Source: Chondrosia reniformis
Lineage: Eukaryota > Porifera > Demospongiae > Chondrillida > Chondrillidae
NCBI GenBank assembly: GCA_947172415.1
Contig: OX359197.1
Coordinates: 1,178,001-1,242,000, forward strand
DNA: 64,000 nucleotides
Direction of reading: 5' to 3'
Numbering within the stretch: the stretch's first letter is position 1; each line of letters begins with the position of its first letter. Shown here one piece after another: positions 1-9,904 of the stretch. The position numbers and the translations under genes were made by a program. The notes beneath the pieces are model-generated. The model was not told the DNA's origin. It ran no database searches and saw only the letters and a list, made by a program, of their open reading frames with translations.

Positions 1-245
1 CATACAAATACTAAATCGTCATGAATGTTTCCGAACTAGGGAATAGGCTACCCTAGATTTCAACGCGCTCCAACCGAAGCGTGTTACTTTTGAAAGTGCC
101 CAATTTAGGGCCTCTTTGAACGCCATTTTTTAATTAAGTTTCAAATTCTCTGTATATAAAATAAGTAACCCGAATGAGTAATATTTGTGGTACTGCCGTT
201 ACCCGCGATCGAATTTCTTAGTCGCTTTGCAGGGCCTATATACAA
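1..245. other. Left edge, nothing assigned
   Basis: I see no gene here. The stretch is somewhat richer in CpG than the rest of the window. Similarity to the second array begins at about 246, which matches 39147 onward, so this piece is outside the duplicated cassette. Confidence 0.4.
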
Positions 246-293
246 TGCAATATAGAATCATGTCATACGTAGGCTAAGGATTCATTATTAACC

Positions 294-830
294 ATAATGT
301 TATTCATAAAAAGTGTAATATTATTATAATTAATTCCTAGGAATAGATATATACAATGGATAAACGAATAACTATATATACATGTATAGTTAATACAATT
401 ACAGGATAACTTCGTATATTGGTCATTAGATTATTCATACCATGAATACTGTAAAAGAGCCTATATAAACCAAGTGGATTTAGGTCAAAGGTCATCATTC
501 TCTAGATTGGGAGCAGAGGGGATTCAGTGTGTAAACGTTTTGCAGAACAGGCAGTATGGAGGTAAATTAAAACGTTACTTCTGGCATTTGGATCTACTAG
601 CTATAGAATAGTACTTCTGTATGGATATTTAGGGTAAATACATTTTGTATAAACGACCTCGAAGCGGAGCTGTTTTCGGAATTCGAAGTCGATTGATTTT
701 GATCGTCGATCACCGAAATTCACTGTGGACATCGACCAAACGTAAATTTGGTGAAGCGTATTTTAATTCATGTTGGCTTCCCTGGGCATGCAGCTACATG
801 CTGTGTCTCAAGTTTTCAAAAAATTTATTA
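294..830 (+). other. Cassette leader, no supported gene
   Basis: The leader recurs at 11720, 39195 and 62930. It contains a CpG-richer block at about 645-830 that is open for some 60 codons in three copies. In copy C that frame is broken by small indels near 40300, and no splice or start context supports a protein. A promoter, a non-coding exon or an old transposon end are all possible. Confidence 0.4.
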
Positions 831-837
831 CTCCCAT

Positions 838-1050
838 CATAGATAGAGGAAATGTTCTTTCCTCTATCTATGATGTGATGTAGAGGAAGCTAGTCTGACC
901 TGCAGCCTCTAGTGACCACATTAGGAACATTTTTTGCTTAGACCATTTATCAGTATTACACTCACCACAGGAATTCAATTATACATATTACGCAACGCGA
1001 GACACGGACATATCGCGTGAGCTGCAATCCCTGTCTTTCCTCTATCTATG
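838..1050. mobile_element. 213 bp MITE with 15 bp TIRs and 7 bp target duplication
   Basis: The ends are perfect inverted repeats, CATAGATAGAGGAAA at 838-852 and its complement at 1036-1050. CTCCCAT flanks both sides (831-837 and 1051-1057). The other three cassette copies have an empty site there (around 12260, 40440 and 63460). A further inverted copy of the terminus at 858-872 makes the left end a hairpin. There is no coding capacity, so this is a non-autonomous DNA element that inserted after duplication. The superfamily is not clear: a 7 bp duplication is unusual, and 8 bp (hAT) with one changed base is possible. Confidence 0.85.
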
Positions 1051-1535
1051 CTCCCATTGAGACGTTTTACGCCCCTTATCGAAAATCTATCGATTCGTAT
1101 AAAATTTTCAAATGATCGGACGATTTTGTAACTTTGCGGCTGTTAACGGTCTAAACAACATAAAATGCAGTCAAAACTTATAGTCTTAGAAAATTGTTTG
1201 TTAATTGTGATATGGGGACCCTTAAAAGTAATGTAACATGGACCTACAGTCCATTAGGTGTAAAAATGTTATGACAGACTTTCCGCTAATAATATATTAA
1301 TGGGTGAATGATTCTCATTCAACTTTGCCTTTGTACTACGTATTATACTAATTAACCATTAATTCCTACTTCTTGTAGACAAAGAGTACTGTAGGATTTA
1401 AAAGACAACATATGAATGGTTTTGTTTGAGATGTAGTGTAAAAGGTGCATATAAAAGGTGTAATTATACTGTTGGAGCAGTCTTGATGTAGTATACACAA
1501 TGATATATAGACTACTATAGAGTATTATAATATAT

Positions 1536-1680
1536 ACATGTCAAGGATTCACAAAGGATCAAGATTCCCAGGGTCACTGATGAAGGGCGGAATTCCCAGA
1601 AACAGCTGTCTGGCCCAGTGGAGCAAAGGAAGAAAGAGAAGACTCTTGTATCCTCATTCCAAGCTCTCACCAGGATTATA
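1536..1680 (+). repeat. Dispersed 130 bp repeat (REP1), copy 1
   Basis: A block of about 130 bp centred on CCCAGGGTCACTGATGAAGG and ending near GTATCCTCATTCCAAGCTCT. It recurs with varying divergence at about 2866 (partial), 3550, 12736, 13806 (partial), 14500, 40920, 42285 (partial), 43412, 49738 (minus), 51197 and 63950. One frame stays open in the fuller copies, but I do not recognise a protein. It is either an old SINE/MITE-like repeat or a repeatedly duplicated exon. Confidence 0.6.
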
Positions 1681-2256
1681 GTTCCCTATAGGCTTTTTAA
1701 TTTTTGCAGAGTAGGCATAGCATGTAGGAAAATGTTATTCATGTATGAATTACTATATATATATGTATATGTAATAAAGCTGCCCATGCTAGTTGAGTGT
1801 GCATTGTATCATATCCTAATGACACATTTGTGAACTTCTAATTAACTTAGTATATACTAGTAGTCTTAAGGGTGCATGATATGATTTGATGTGTTGTAAC
1901 TTGTTATTGCTGTCTGCTGTAATTTGTGATTGATAATTATTTTTGAATCGAGTTCTTGAAAACATTAACTTGATCGAAATTTTATCAAATTTCTGGCGCA
2001 ACCCCACAACTGTGTCACATATATATGCATAAATATTTGAGCTGCCGTAATATATTAGCACACATACGTTAATGAAATGATTCATTTTGCTCATGCTTTA
2101 ACTGCGTGTAAAATATCCAGTATTTCAATGATTGATGAAATTGTGACACAACCCTTTTTTAAAAGCTAGGATACCCCTAGGTAGTGTAGGAGCATATAAT
2201 AAACATTCCTTGTCATATTACTTAGACTGACTATAGAGAAGCAGTAGAGATTAGCC

Positions 2257-4382
2257 ATGGAGGAGCAATTGAGTGCTATAAAACCTCACCAGTAAGTCAA
2301 TTATATATATATATATATATGTTATTATAATTACTATGTATATTTATACCCTCAATTTCCCTCAGAAAGGATGCTATATTTTATATATAGAGAGATATAA
2401 TACATGGAGTTGTATATGTAGTGGTATGCTGTAATATTCTCAGACTAATATAAGTAAATACGTATAATAGTGACGCATGCCCCCAGATTGGCCTTGTGTT
2501 TCTTAACTTAAAGTCCATACACATAACACTTCAATTATAATACTATACGTAGGTGCAGTATATAAAGTTAGAAGTCTGTTCAAATTCTAGTTTTTGAGAA
2601 AGCCACCTTTTTTATAAATCAACCTGTCCCTGTGCGCTTTTGTGTACATTGATTTAAACTTCACACTCATGAATGCCTAATATTTTTCATTACAATTTTT
2701 TGATGTATCTCTACTAGGTTCCTTCCCCATGGCCATCAACTTCAGATATTTCTTTTTGTTGAATGTGCATGTGTACATTCATAGCTAGTACATGTACATG
2801 TAATAGTGCCTACAGTGTCTTGTATATATGGTTTTGGTACAAGATAGAACTATTGCTGTGTCTCATATGTCCAGTAGCGAAGAAGAGAAGGAGAAAAACA
2901 CTTGTATCCTCATCCAAAGCTCTCAATATAGGCTTATATAGTTCTATGTAGTTAGATGTAACATATAAGAAAAATGGTGTGCTAGATTATTAAAACAGAT
3001 TATGAATGTGTAGATATTTCTATATACGTACTTACTATGGTACATATTGTATAGGCCAATTTACTGCCTTAATTTCCTAAAATTTATTAATTAAAAGTTA
3101 AACACAATCTATTCCCAATATACTCCAGGAACCCAAAGAAGAAAGATTATCTAATGCACCACGAGTACCTGAATGGACAGACTTTACTTTTCTGTCTGAA
3201 AGTAACCAAAAGTTTGTCAAGGATAGACTTCCAATTCTCTTTGAAGATGATCCAGATGGAGTTAGTTTTATTGTTACTGTACATAAGTTGTGCTTTCCTT
3301 TGAATGATCTCTTCATCACTCATATAGAAAAACCTAAAGGCAGGAAGTTTGTTAGTTTCCAAAGAGGATTCTCAGAGCCTTCCTAATCAGACTTTCATTA
3401 ATGATGTAAGACATGAGCTTCATGGCACTACTAATGCCATTGAAAGATGGAACATTAGGTCTGGAGGGAATTTCTGGAGTCAAGGTATTATATGTATATA
3501 TGGGCATGGTTTTACAGTCACATGGCACATGCACCTAGATTTAGTACAGTTAGAAGAAGACAGAGACCCCCAGGGTCACTGATGAAAGGTGGAATTCCCA
3601 GAAACAACTGTTTGGCCTATAGTGGAAAAAGGAAGAAAAGTATATTCTTATCCATTTTTTTTCCAATAATAATAAGTCTATATTTGAGAATAGTCTGTTC
3701 TATTTATATTTTTCTATATCCAAAAAAATTACTATAGTGTACTCCTATTAATGTGCAGACCCTTTAGAATATATATGCCACACCACACACACACTTACTA
3801 TGGTTAAACACATAAAAAGGCATAAATAAGGGTCTATATACTGATTAAATGGGATGGATGCATATGGCCAGGGTGAGAATGTATATACACAATAATTTCT
3901 TAATGATTCAGTTATATTCCGTATTTAGATACTTTTATACATGTACGTATGTAGCAAATTTTATTTTCAAGCCAATGAACCGGAAAAATGACTACACAGT
4001 GACATTTGAACTGTATTCCCCCTATGGTGGAAGAAGAGATTTGGGCATAATAGGGAAAAAAGGAGAAAGAGTTAAACGCTACCATTTTCAGCAAGTATGT
4101 ATCACAACCATGCATTTTTCTGCTTTTCTAAGAATGCCAATTTTATTAATATGTACGTAGATTTTGGGATTCAGTGGAATTACTGCTCTCTCCCTTACGT
4201 ATAATGGTAAGGATGGAACTCTGACAGACATGAGCAATGGAGAGAGTATCCAATTCAATACGGCTGAAGGTGGACCTGTTTACACTACTAAAGGCGATTC
4301 ACCTCCATCACAAGGGAAAGTTACATATCTTATTGGTCCCTTTCTCACTGAAAACACTTCAGTACAACTGGCTATTCTCTAA
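2257..4382 (+). pseudogene. Cassette gene X, copy A: multi-exon gene of unknown family, frame broken
   Basis: I do not recognise the family. Candidate exons are 2257-2291 (ATG in MEEQLSAIKPH, donor GTAAGT), 3129-3484, 3972-4094 and 4161-4382. The second contains PRVPEWTDFTFLSES and, after a +1 frame change near 3350-3364, SLPNQTFINDVRHELHG. The last two join in phase 0 and end with IGPFLTENTSVQLAIL then stop; they look like a compact beta-rich domain. The donor at 3484 (phase 1) does not match the acceptor at 3972 (phase 0), so an exon is missing or misplaced. The same +1 frame change occurs in all three copies, so it is either ancestral or hides an unseen splice. No transmembrane segment is visible. 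Copies lie at 14080-15334 and 41684-44236. Confidence 0.5.
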
Positions 4383-5145
4383 AGACATCTGAAGTCACAT
4401 TCATAGCTTAGATTTGATAATATAATATATACGTATAATACTGTAGTATTAGCTTAGACTTGAAACTTCTATATGTAGGGAACACAAATGAAGTGTCATA
4501 TAACCACTCAGGTCTTGGCAAATGTGCATGACACAGAATTGATAAATATGGAGCGGGATGTTTCTACTAGTTAAACTGTAAAAATAACACAACACCAGCA
4601 TATGTTTTAGGGTATACCCGGACACATACATCTCAAAAAGTATTTTTTGGTGTGACAGTCAAAATTTTTTTTTAGAGAAACACTGGTAGTTCTTATATCG
4701 CTTGGTATTGGTATAAAGTATTAGCTAATCTAATCTATACGTACGTACATATATGCTGTCGTAATATATACATGCAATGATTATAATTATTACATCCTCC
4801 ACAAGCAATCTTTTAACCACAATATTTTAACCGCAATCTTTTATTATCCACTCTTGTCATCAACTAATTGTTTCATAAGGTTAGCTCTAGATTTGATTTG
4901 TTGCAGGGACTGTTGACAGTGAAACGTAAAATACAGTTTAATCTACCATATACAGCGTGAATTGTTGATTAATATAGGATATACAGTGTGAATTAGTTAA
5001 TAACAGGAAGTGGCTACTCAAATGCCATGCAGAGTATAAATCAGTTATAGCTCATCACCTCGGACTTCCTAAAGGATATAATTACTCTGCCTTGACTCTA
5101 CCTTAGCCTTGTATTGTATTCTGGCCACCCTCCTCACCTATGGGC
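4383..5145. other. Intergenic, no gene seen
   Basis: AT-rich spacer containing runs such as CAATCTTTTAACC in imperfect tandem near 4800-4850. It is nearly identical in copy B. Copy C carries extra sequence here (44340-44770), including the last bases of a LINE tail. Confidence 0.5.
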
Positions 5146-5152
5146 TATATAA
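5146..5152 (+). promoter_or_regulatory. TATA-like box upstream of the small secreted ORF
   Basis: TATATAA lies about 53 bp before the ATG at 5205. The surrounding sequence is conserved in copies B, C and D. This is a match by eye only. Confidence 0.4.
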
Positions 5153-5204
5153 CTATTACACAACTAGTACACTATGTACGAGGCGTCTGTGAATTCCCCT
5201 AGCT

Positions 5205-5393
5205 ATGAATACCATTAGTAACATGATCCTATATTTGTTACTAATTTGTACTTTACACTGGTCAGACTCAAAGATGTCACCTTTCCTGAAGCACTACACC
5301 ATTGTAGCCAACATGGAGGGAGCTAAACTATATAAGGTTTCTGACAAAGGATTTAGCAGCCAAAAAAACCCAGCAAATCTGTTTAGGGAATAA
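5205..5393 (+). CDS. Small secreted peptide, copy A (62 aa)
   Basis: The ORF starts MNTISNMILYLLLICTLHW, a convincing signal peptide with a hydrophobic core of about 12 residues, followed by a short polar mature part. There is no recognisable domain and only one cysteine, inside the signal region. The ORF is identical in copy B (16157-16345). Copy C is frame-shifted at its 3' end and copy D stops early, so only the first 50 or so residues are stable across copies. It could be a tiny gene, or the first exon of a longer transcript with a donor I cannot place. Family unknown. Confidence 0.45.
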   Translation: MNTISNMILYLLLICTLHWSDSKMSPFLKHYTIVANMEGAKLYKVSDKGFSSQKNPANLFRE

Positions 5394-5470
5394 TAATTAG
5401 TGACCTCATGTCATTGTGCAAAACAAATTAGGTATATGATAAGGAATATTTGTTGCCATCATGATAATAG

Positions 5471-5608
5471 AGAAATTCTAATGAGCCTCAGCAGCCCAAT
5501 TAATATAAATTGAACATTTCGACACTCATCATTCATTGCTGATGAAGACCTTCTGGTCGAAACGCTCAATTTATAATAATTATGTTGCTGTGGCTCATTA
5601 GAATTTCT
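5471..5608. mobile_element. 138 bp fold-back element with hammerhead-like core, copy A
   Basis: Near-perfect terminal inverted repeats of about 24 bp (AGAAATTCTAATGAGCC at the left, its complement at the right) enclose a stable hairpin. The centre (5539-5563) reads CUGAUGA, then a stem closed by GACC/GGUC, then GAAAC. The flanks ATAAATTGAAC and CAATTTAT pair with each other. CUGAUGA...GAAA is the conserved core of hammerhead ribozymes. Compared with a canonical ribozyme there is one extra A before stem II and no visible stem I, so activity is doubtful. Copies lie at 16423, 45794 and 53942. Confidence 0.6.
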
Positions 5609-6318
5609 TCATCATATACGTACATACAAATATGAATGTGCATATATATACTTTCCATTGTATTATGAAAAGGCATATACGTACGTATGAACCATGCATA
5701 AAAGAGCTATATAAAGAAATTCTAATTGGAAAAATTCACTGTTCACACACAACCCCTGCTATATACGTATAACATGTATGCATGCATATATATACGTATA
5801 AATCAGGGCTGCTGGGGGGACTATAGGATTGATTTTGTCCCCCTAGACTAATGGAAAGTTAATATAAACTGCTTCGACACCTTTATATCATTGCTTCCCC
5901 TAAATTTTTAAAATTTTCAATTTGCTCTGCCACTTCCTGGCCCCAAGTTTGGCATATGACCCTGTATGCCCTGTATATATTCATCTTGTTCTTGATCTTT
6001 TAAGAATTATGTTACCATGCATATGCATACTTTCATTTTGTGTTTATTTTATAACTTTCTCAAATTGCATGTCTTATATTTATATATTAATATAGGTGAA
6101 TTCAGTAAATGTAAGAGATGCATGATCATTGTACATGCTTCATACATTTTGTGCATATACAATACAGGACAGTACAGTATTAAGTTTAACTCAATTAACA
6201 ATGTTATCAGAGATAATATGGACGTTTAAGATAATAATTATGTTGATGTATGGAAATATAGTTCTCTTGAGCTTGTAGAATGGACATCATACACTAGTCA
6301 CGTTTATGGTCAAAATCT

Positions 6319-7543
6319 CTATTTTCCATATGGTCTGCTATCATCGTTATCAAGAGTTTCACATTGACCACCTTCTTTGTACTTTCTGTATTTGAAATCT
6401 ATGGTGCTAAGATGATCCATTTGGTAGTCAGAATACTTCCCTTCTATCACATTGCCATTATCAGGATCTTTGGAGGTGCTAGAGGCTTGACTGCTTCCTG
6501 CATACAGGCAAGGTAGTCTGTTACCGTCCCACTGGATCTGCTCTAGCTCTGCCAGGAAACTCCTCACAATATCTCCCTTAACGGGATCAAGGATTTTAAC
6601 TTTGTACATCTTATCCTCAGCACTCATTTGGCGACCTCGATAAGGACCAACATAAGGTTCTTTAGTCATATTGATATTCCAAAACTGACCTAACAAGCAA
6701 GGTACAAACCATGTTATATATGATTTATAAAATTGTATATGTAATACAAATGTGTATATCTTACCAAGTAGGCCATGTGAGGTTGATCTAACTCCATCAA
6801 CATAGGTTACTTGAAGCTCAAGTGCCTCTTCGCCTTCTGCTTGGGAACAGGAAATGGTCAATGTCATTCCAGGCAGTCCATCTTCAAGACAATTGGGTAA
6901 AGATACAAAAATTTTGTTGCCATGGTTACTTGCCTGCACACGAATGCCATCAGAATCAAAGGTTCCATTCAAAGGGTTCCCATCAACATAGACATGACAA
7001 TGGTGACGCTTCACTTTAACTCTATGACATTCTCCACTCTCGCCATCCACTAAGACACTGATTGCTTTGATAAGATTTGCTCTAGACTCCATTGTGGTCT
7101 TGTTATAAAAGCTGTTGACAGTGACGCATCGATCTGATATGAGATTGTAGCTGTAGCCAGTCTTCCCTTGCACTTCATAGCAGAGGGCTCCTTCAGTAAA
7201 GTCGGGTTGGTCACTGTAATCATTGTCCGATGGAAGAGGTACAGTGAATACAGCATCTCCCATTACAACAGCTTTATCTACATCATAGTCTATTGGTATT
7301 ATTGGAAAAGGAGGCAGACCATTAATTATGCAACCTCATTTCCACCATTGCATGACTACAGTGGCTATTAAATAAAATATATATCTAAAATATTGTGTAT
7401 GATTTGATAGGGTGAAATCCAAGAGTATAAATTATCACTAATCCACCTATTATGATAAATACTTTCAACATACCTAATTCTGAATTGCAAACAGCTAGAA
7501 CTGACAGGATTACCACGGTGACAGTTGGTAGGAAAGTTGTCAT
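6319..7543 (-). CDS. Secreted single-domain ITIH C-terminal-like protein, copy A
   Basis: Three exons on the minus strand, complement(6319-6689, 6765-7289, 7474-7543), phases 1 and 1, give 321 aa. Exon 1 is a signal peptide (MTTFLPTVTVVILSVLAVC). Exons 2 and 3 carry features of the C-terminal domain of inter-alpha-trypsin inhibitor heavy chains: DAVFTVPLP, LCYEVQGKTG, then SHGLLGQFW formed across the second intron, and finally a cysteine followed by VIEGKYSDY. Heavy chains normally place this domain after VIT and VWA domains; here it stands alone behind a signal peptide. The likely role is an extracellular matrix or plasma-like binding protein, by inference only. The introns are 184 and 75 bp. 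The copy at 17275-18499 is almost identical. Confidence 0.75.
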
Positions 7544-7602
7544 CTTTTTAAAATGCCCTGTTTACTGAATTAAGCTGTCTGGTGCTTCAAATACGTCCGT
7601 TT

Positions 7603-7622
7603 CTTTTATACTTGCTGAGTCA
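7603..7622 (-). promoter_or_regulatory. TATA box plus NF-E2/AP-1-like site for the ITIH-C-like gene
   Basis: On the minus strand TATAAAAG (7603-7610) lies about 60 bp before the ATG. Two bases further upstream is TGACTCAGCA (7613-7622), an exact NF-E2/MARE-type bZIP site containing the AP-1 core. The pair is also present at 18559-18578 and 56669-56688. The copies at 49608 and 51434 keep the TATA box but have lost the TGACTCA core. Confidence 0.55.
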
Positions 7623-7942
7623 AACCTTTCAGCCAAATAGTGACACTATATAAATAATTTTAACCACAGAGGCATGCATATGGCTTTATGACATAGATAC
7701 ACTGTACTAAGCAGCAGTGTAAAGTAATGCTATAGATATATTTTACATGAATAATGGTTATCATGGGTATTGATTGTGGGCCAACGTTTTTATTAATGAC
7801 TATAAGAGGAATGTATGTACGTATTTATATCTGAAACCTTGAAGAGTTTCATCATTATAGAATGGCTGATCCTGCATGCAAAATTGTTCTCTTTACATAG
7901 ACACACAGGAGACTTTTCCTCATTCATTTTCATCATTCCTCA

Positions 7943-8211
7943 TCAACAAGGGTTAGTCTTTATTTTCGCTTTTCTTCTTAAGTTGTGTGGTTCTTTCTGT
8001 ATAATCTTGGCATTCTCCCGTGAGATGCTGTGGAGTGTGTCCTTGACATGCACAGCAATGGAATTGTTGTTGTCACTTCTTTTGACTGCCCTTTGATGTT
8101 CCTTGAGCCTTTCATTGAGAGTCTTGGAGGTTTCACCAATGTAGGTGTCTCTGCATTCACAGGGTATCTGGTAGATGACTCTGATTATCTGGTCAAGAGG
8201 AGTTGGTGTCC
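7943..8211 (-). pseudogene. Penelope-like element fragment (GIY-YIG end), copy A
   Basis: The minus strand encodes the GIY-YIG endonuclease end of a Penelope-like retroelement: RVIYQIPCECRDTYIGET followed by LNERLKEHQRAV. It stops at 7943. The fragment is cut at 8211, where the sequence jumps to unrelated DNA, so the reverse transcriptase part kept in copies B and D is absent here. Confidence 0.8.
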
Positions 8212-8659
8212 TAGATTGTACTGCATCACATGTATTACAGTATGTACTGAATTAAGAGAGTCAAAGGGAATCAACAAAAGGTATTATACAATTCTCTGCT
8301 GTACTACCCAACTCTTTTTTGCTTTATAGCACTACAACCAATAATGGTAATAAGCCCTATGTTTATATATTAACATGAGCTAAACGATAACCTAGCAGTG
8401 AATGTACAGTTAATCCTTAAATTTGGATATATCTTCCTACGTATATATACATAAATATATATAGCTAACTATACAAGCAAATGACCTTAGAACCAACCCA
8501 TTTCCAGAAAGAGGAGCTAAGCACATTCAAAATTTACTTTACATCATACACTGCAGCTGTGTATAATATACGTAGTTGCATCTAAAAGATTCATTCAGCA
8601 CATGTACAGTTCTACAGTTTTTCTAGCTATCTCAAAATTATCTCTGTTAGTAGTAATAA

Positions 8660-9742
8660 CTAGTAGACATAAATGTCCAATGTTTCCAGACCTATGTTGT
8701 CAATCCAGCTACTCACTCGTACAACTCCACACCAGCGTACTTCTATATCTTCAGTAGTAGGATTGTCCAGTGCTACATTAAACTATGGTCTTCCATCGTC
8801 AGGACAACAGTTGCTACCTTCATAACAATTGCCTTGCCACATTGTATAGTTGGTGAACCACTCACCAAAAATTGGGGGAGAATACTTTGTGGCTGATTCA
8901 CAGAAATAGTTGTTTCCAACAAAGGAAGGAGGCTGTTGTCCTCCTGGAGCACAGGGACAGTTACCACCATTACTTGGGGTTTCTTGATAACCACTAGCGT
9001 AAGTCCAGACATGGGTACGATTATTAGGAGGACCTCTTGTTATTTCAAGACCAGATACATATATATCATTAATGGATTCAGTTGTTGCTGCAAATGCAAT
9101 TGTATCTCCTCCACTGTGAGCATACCCCACTGCTCTACCACAGATATTACTGTACTCTACACCTTCCGATGGATAATATACAGAATTGCATGGTTGAGTA
9201 GAAATAGTGCTGTTATGTCTGCCACACATAGTTTTACCATTGACCTCATACTTAGTAAGATTACTGGGACAGGTATCTGATACACTGGTATCCAGATAGG
9301 CTATACGCATGACTCCTCTCACTCCACATGCTGTGGTATCCATATCACAGTAGACTTGTTGAGGAGATGATTCAGTGGAGATCCAATAGAGACCAGAAGG
9401 ACAAAAGTTATTGTTCTGGTAGACATCACGGCAGGAAGAAGCAGACTGGTCTGGAGTGGAGCCAATGCAAGGAGAACTTGATGAAGAAGGACTTGGTGAA
9501 GGTATATAGTAAGTAGTGGTCTCTATGGGAGTTTCTTTAGTTATATAAACTGTTTCAGTGACTGTAGTAGTTGGTAGGCACTGATTGGATAAACCAGGTG
9601 GACCGGGAGGACCAGGAGGACCAGGGGGACCAGGGGGACCAGGGATGATATGCAGTGATGGAAAGTTATGGCATTTTCCTTCATTTGACTGAGCATTTAC
9701 ATAAGCAGTCAATGCTAGTACTAGTACATACAGCAGGAACAT
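8660..9742 (-). pseudogene. Collagen-like / fibrinogen-related secreted protein, copy A, nonsense-truncated
   Basis: Single-exon minus-strand gene. The start MFLLYVLVLALTAYVNAQ at 9742 is a clear signal peptide. The upstream in-frame ATG is not kept in copy D because of a TA-repeat length change. A short collagen tract of six Gly-Pro-Pro-type triplets follows, then a Thr/Ser/Pro linker, then a cysteine-rich domain that opens like a fibrinogen C-terminal domain (SGLYWI, VYCDM). Domains of this sort are common in sponge and cnidarian proteins. A TAG at 8783-8785 replaces the TGG Trp codon of copy D, leaving 319 aa and removing the last 41 residues (EVRWCGVV to LDIYVY), which remain readable down to 8660. 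This copy may still give a shorter product. Confidence 0.8.
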
Positions 9743-9855
9743 CTTACAGCTACAGGTGGAGCTTGGCTGATATATATATCTGAGATTGCTGTATTCCCTC
9801 AAGACACTATAACTGTTTGATTTGTTCTCTGAAGCAGAGAATGAAACTGGACACA

Positions 9856-9863
9856 TATTTATA
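9856..9863 (-). promoter_or_regulatory. TATA-like box of the collagen-like gene
   Basis: TATAAATA on the minus strand lies about 115 bp before the ATG at 9742. It is conserved in copy D near 59885. No other promoter element is evident. Confidence 0.4.
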
Positions 9864-9904
9864 CTCTTCTAAGGAATTTTATTAATCATGGAGTGACTTC
9901 TATA

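Noticed and set aside
645-842. Open frame in the cassette leader, repeated in four copies
   Set aside because: Similarity is at DNA level only. The frame is broken in copy C, starts without ATG, and shows no domain or splice context.
5539-5563. Calling an active hammerhead ribozyme
   Set aside because: Stem I cannot be drawn, an extra base sits before stem II, and the segment between the outer stem and CUGAUGA can pair with the core instead.
6822-7019. Plus-strand open frames opposite the ITIH-C-like genes
   Set aside because: They are antisense shadows of well-supported minus-strand exons and recur wherever those exons do.
9740-9856. Longer N-terminus for the collagen-like gene (start at 9856)
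   Set aside because: It would place a signal peptide internally, and the frame is not kept in copy D, where a TA repeat differs in length.
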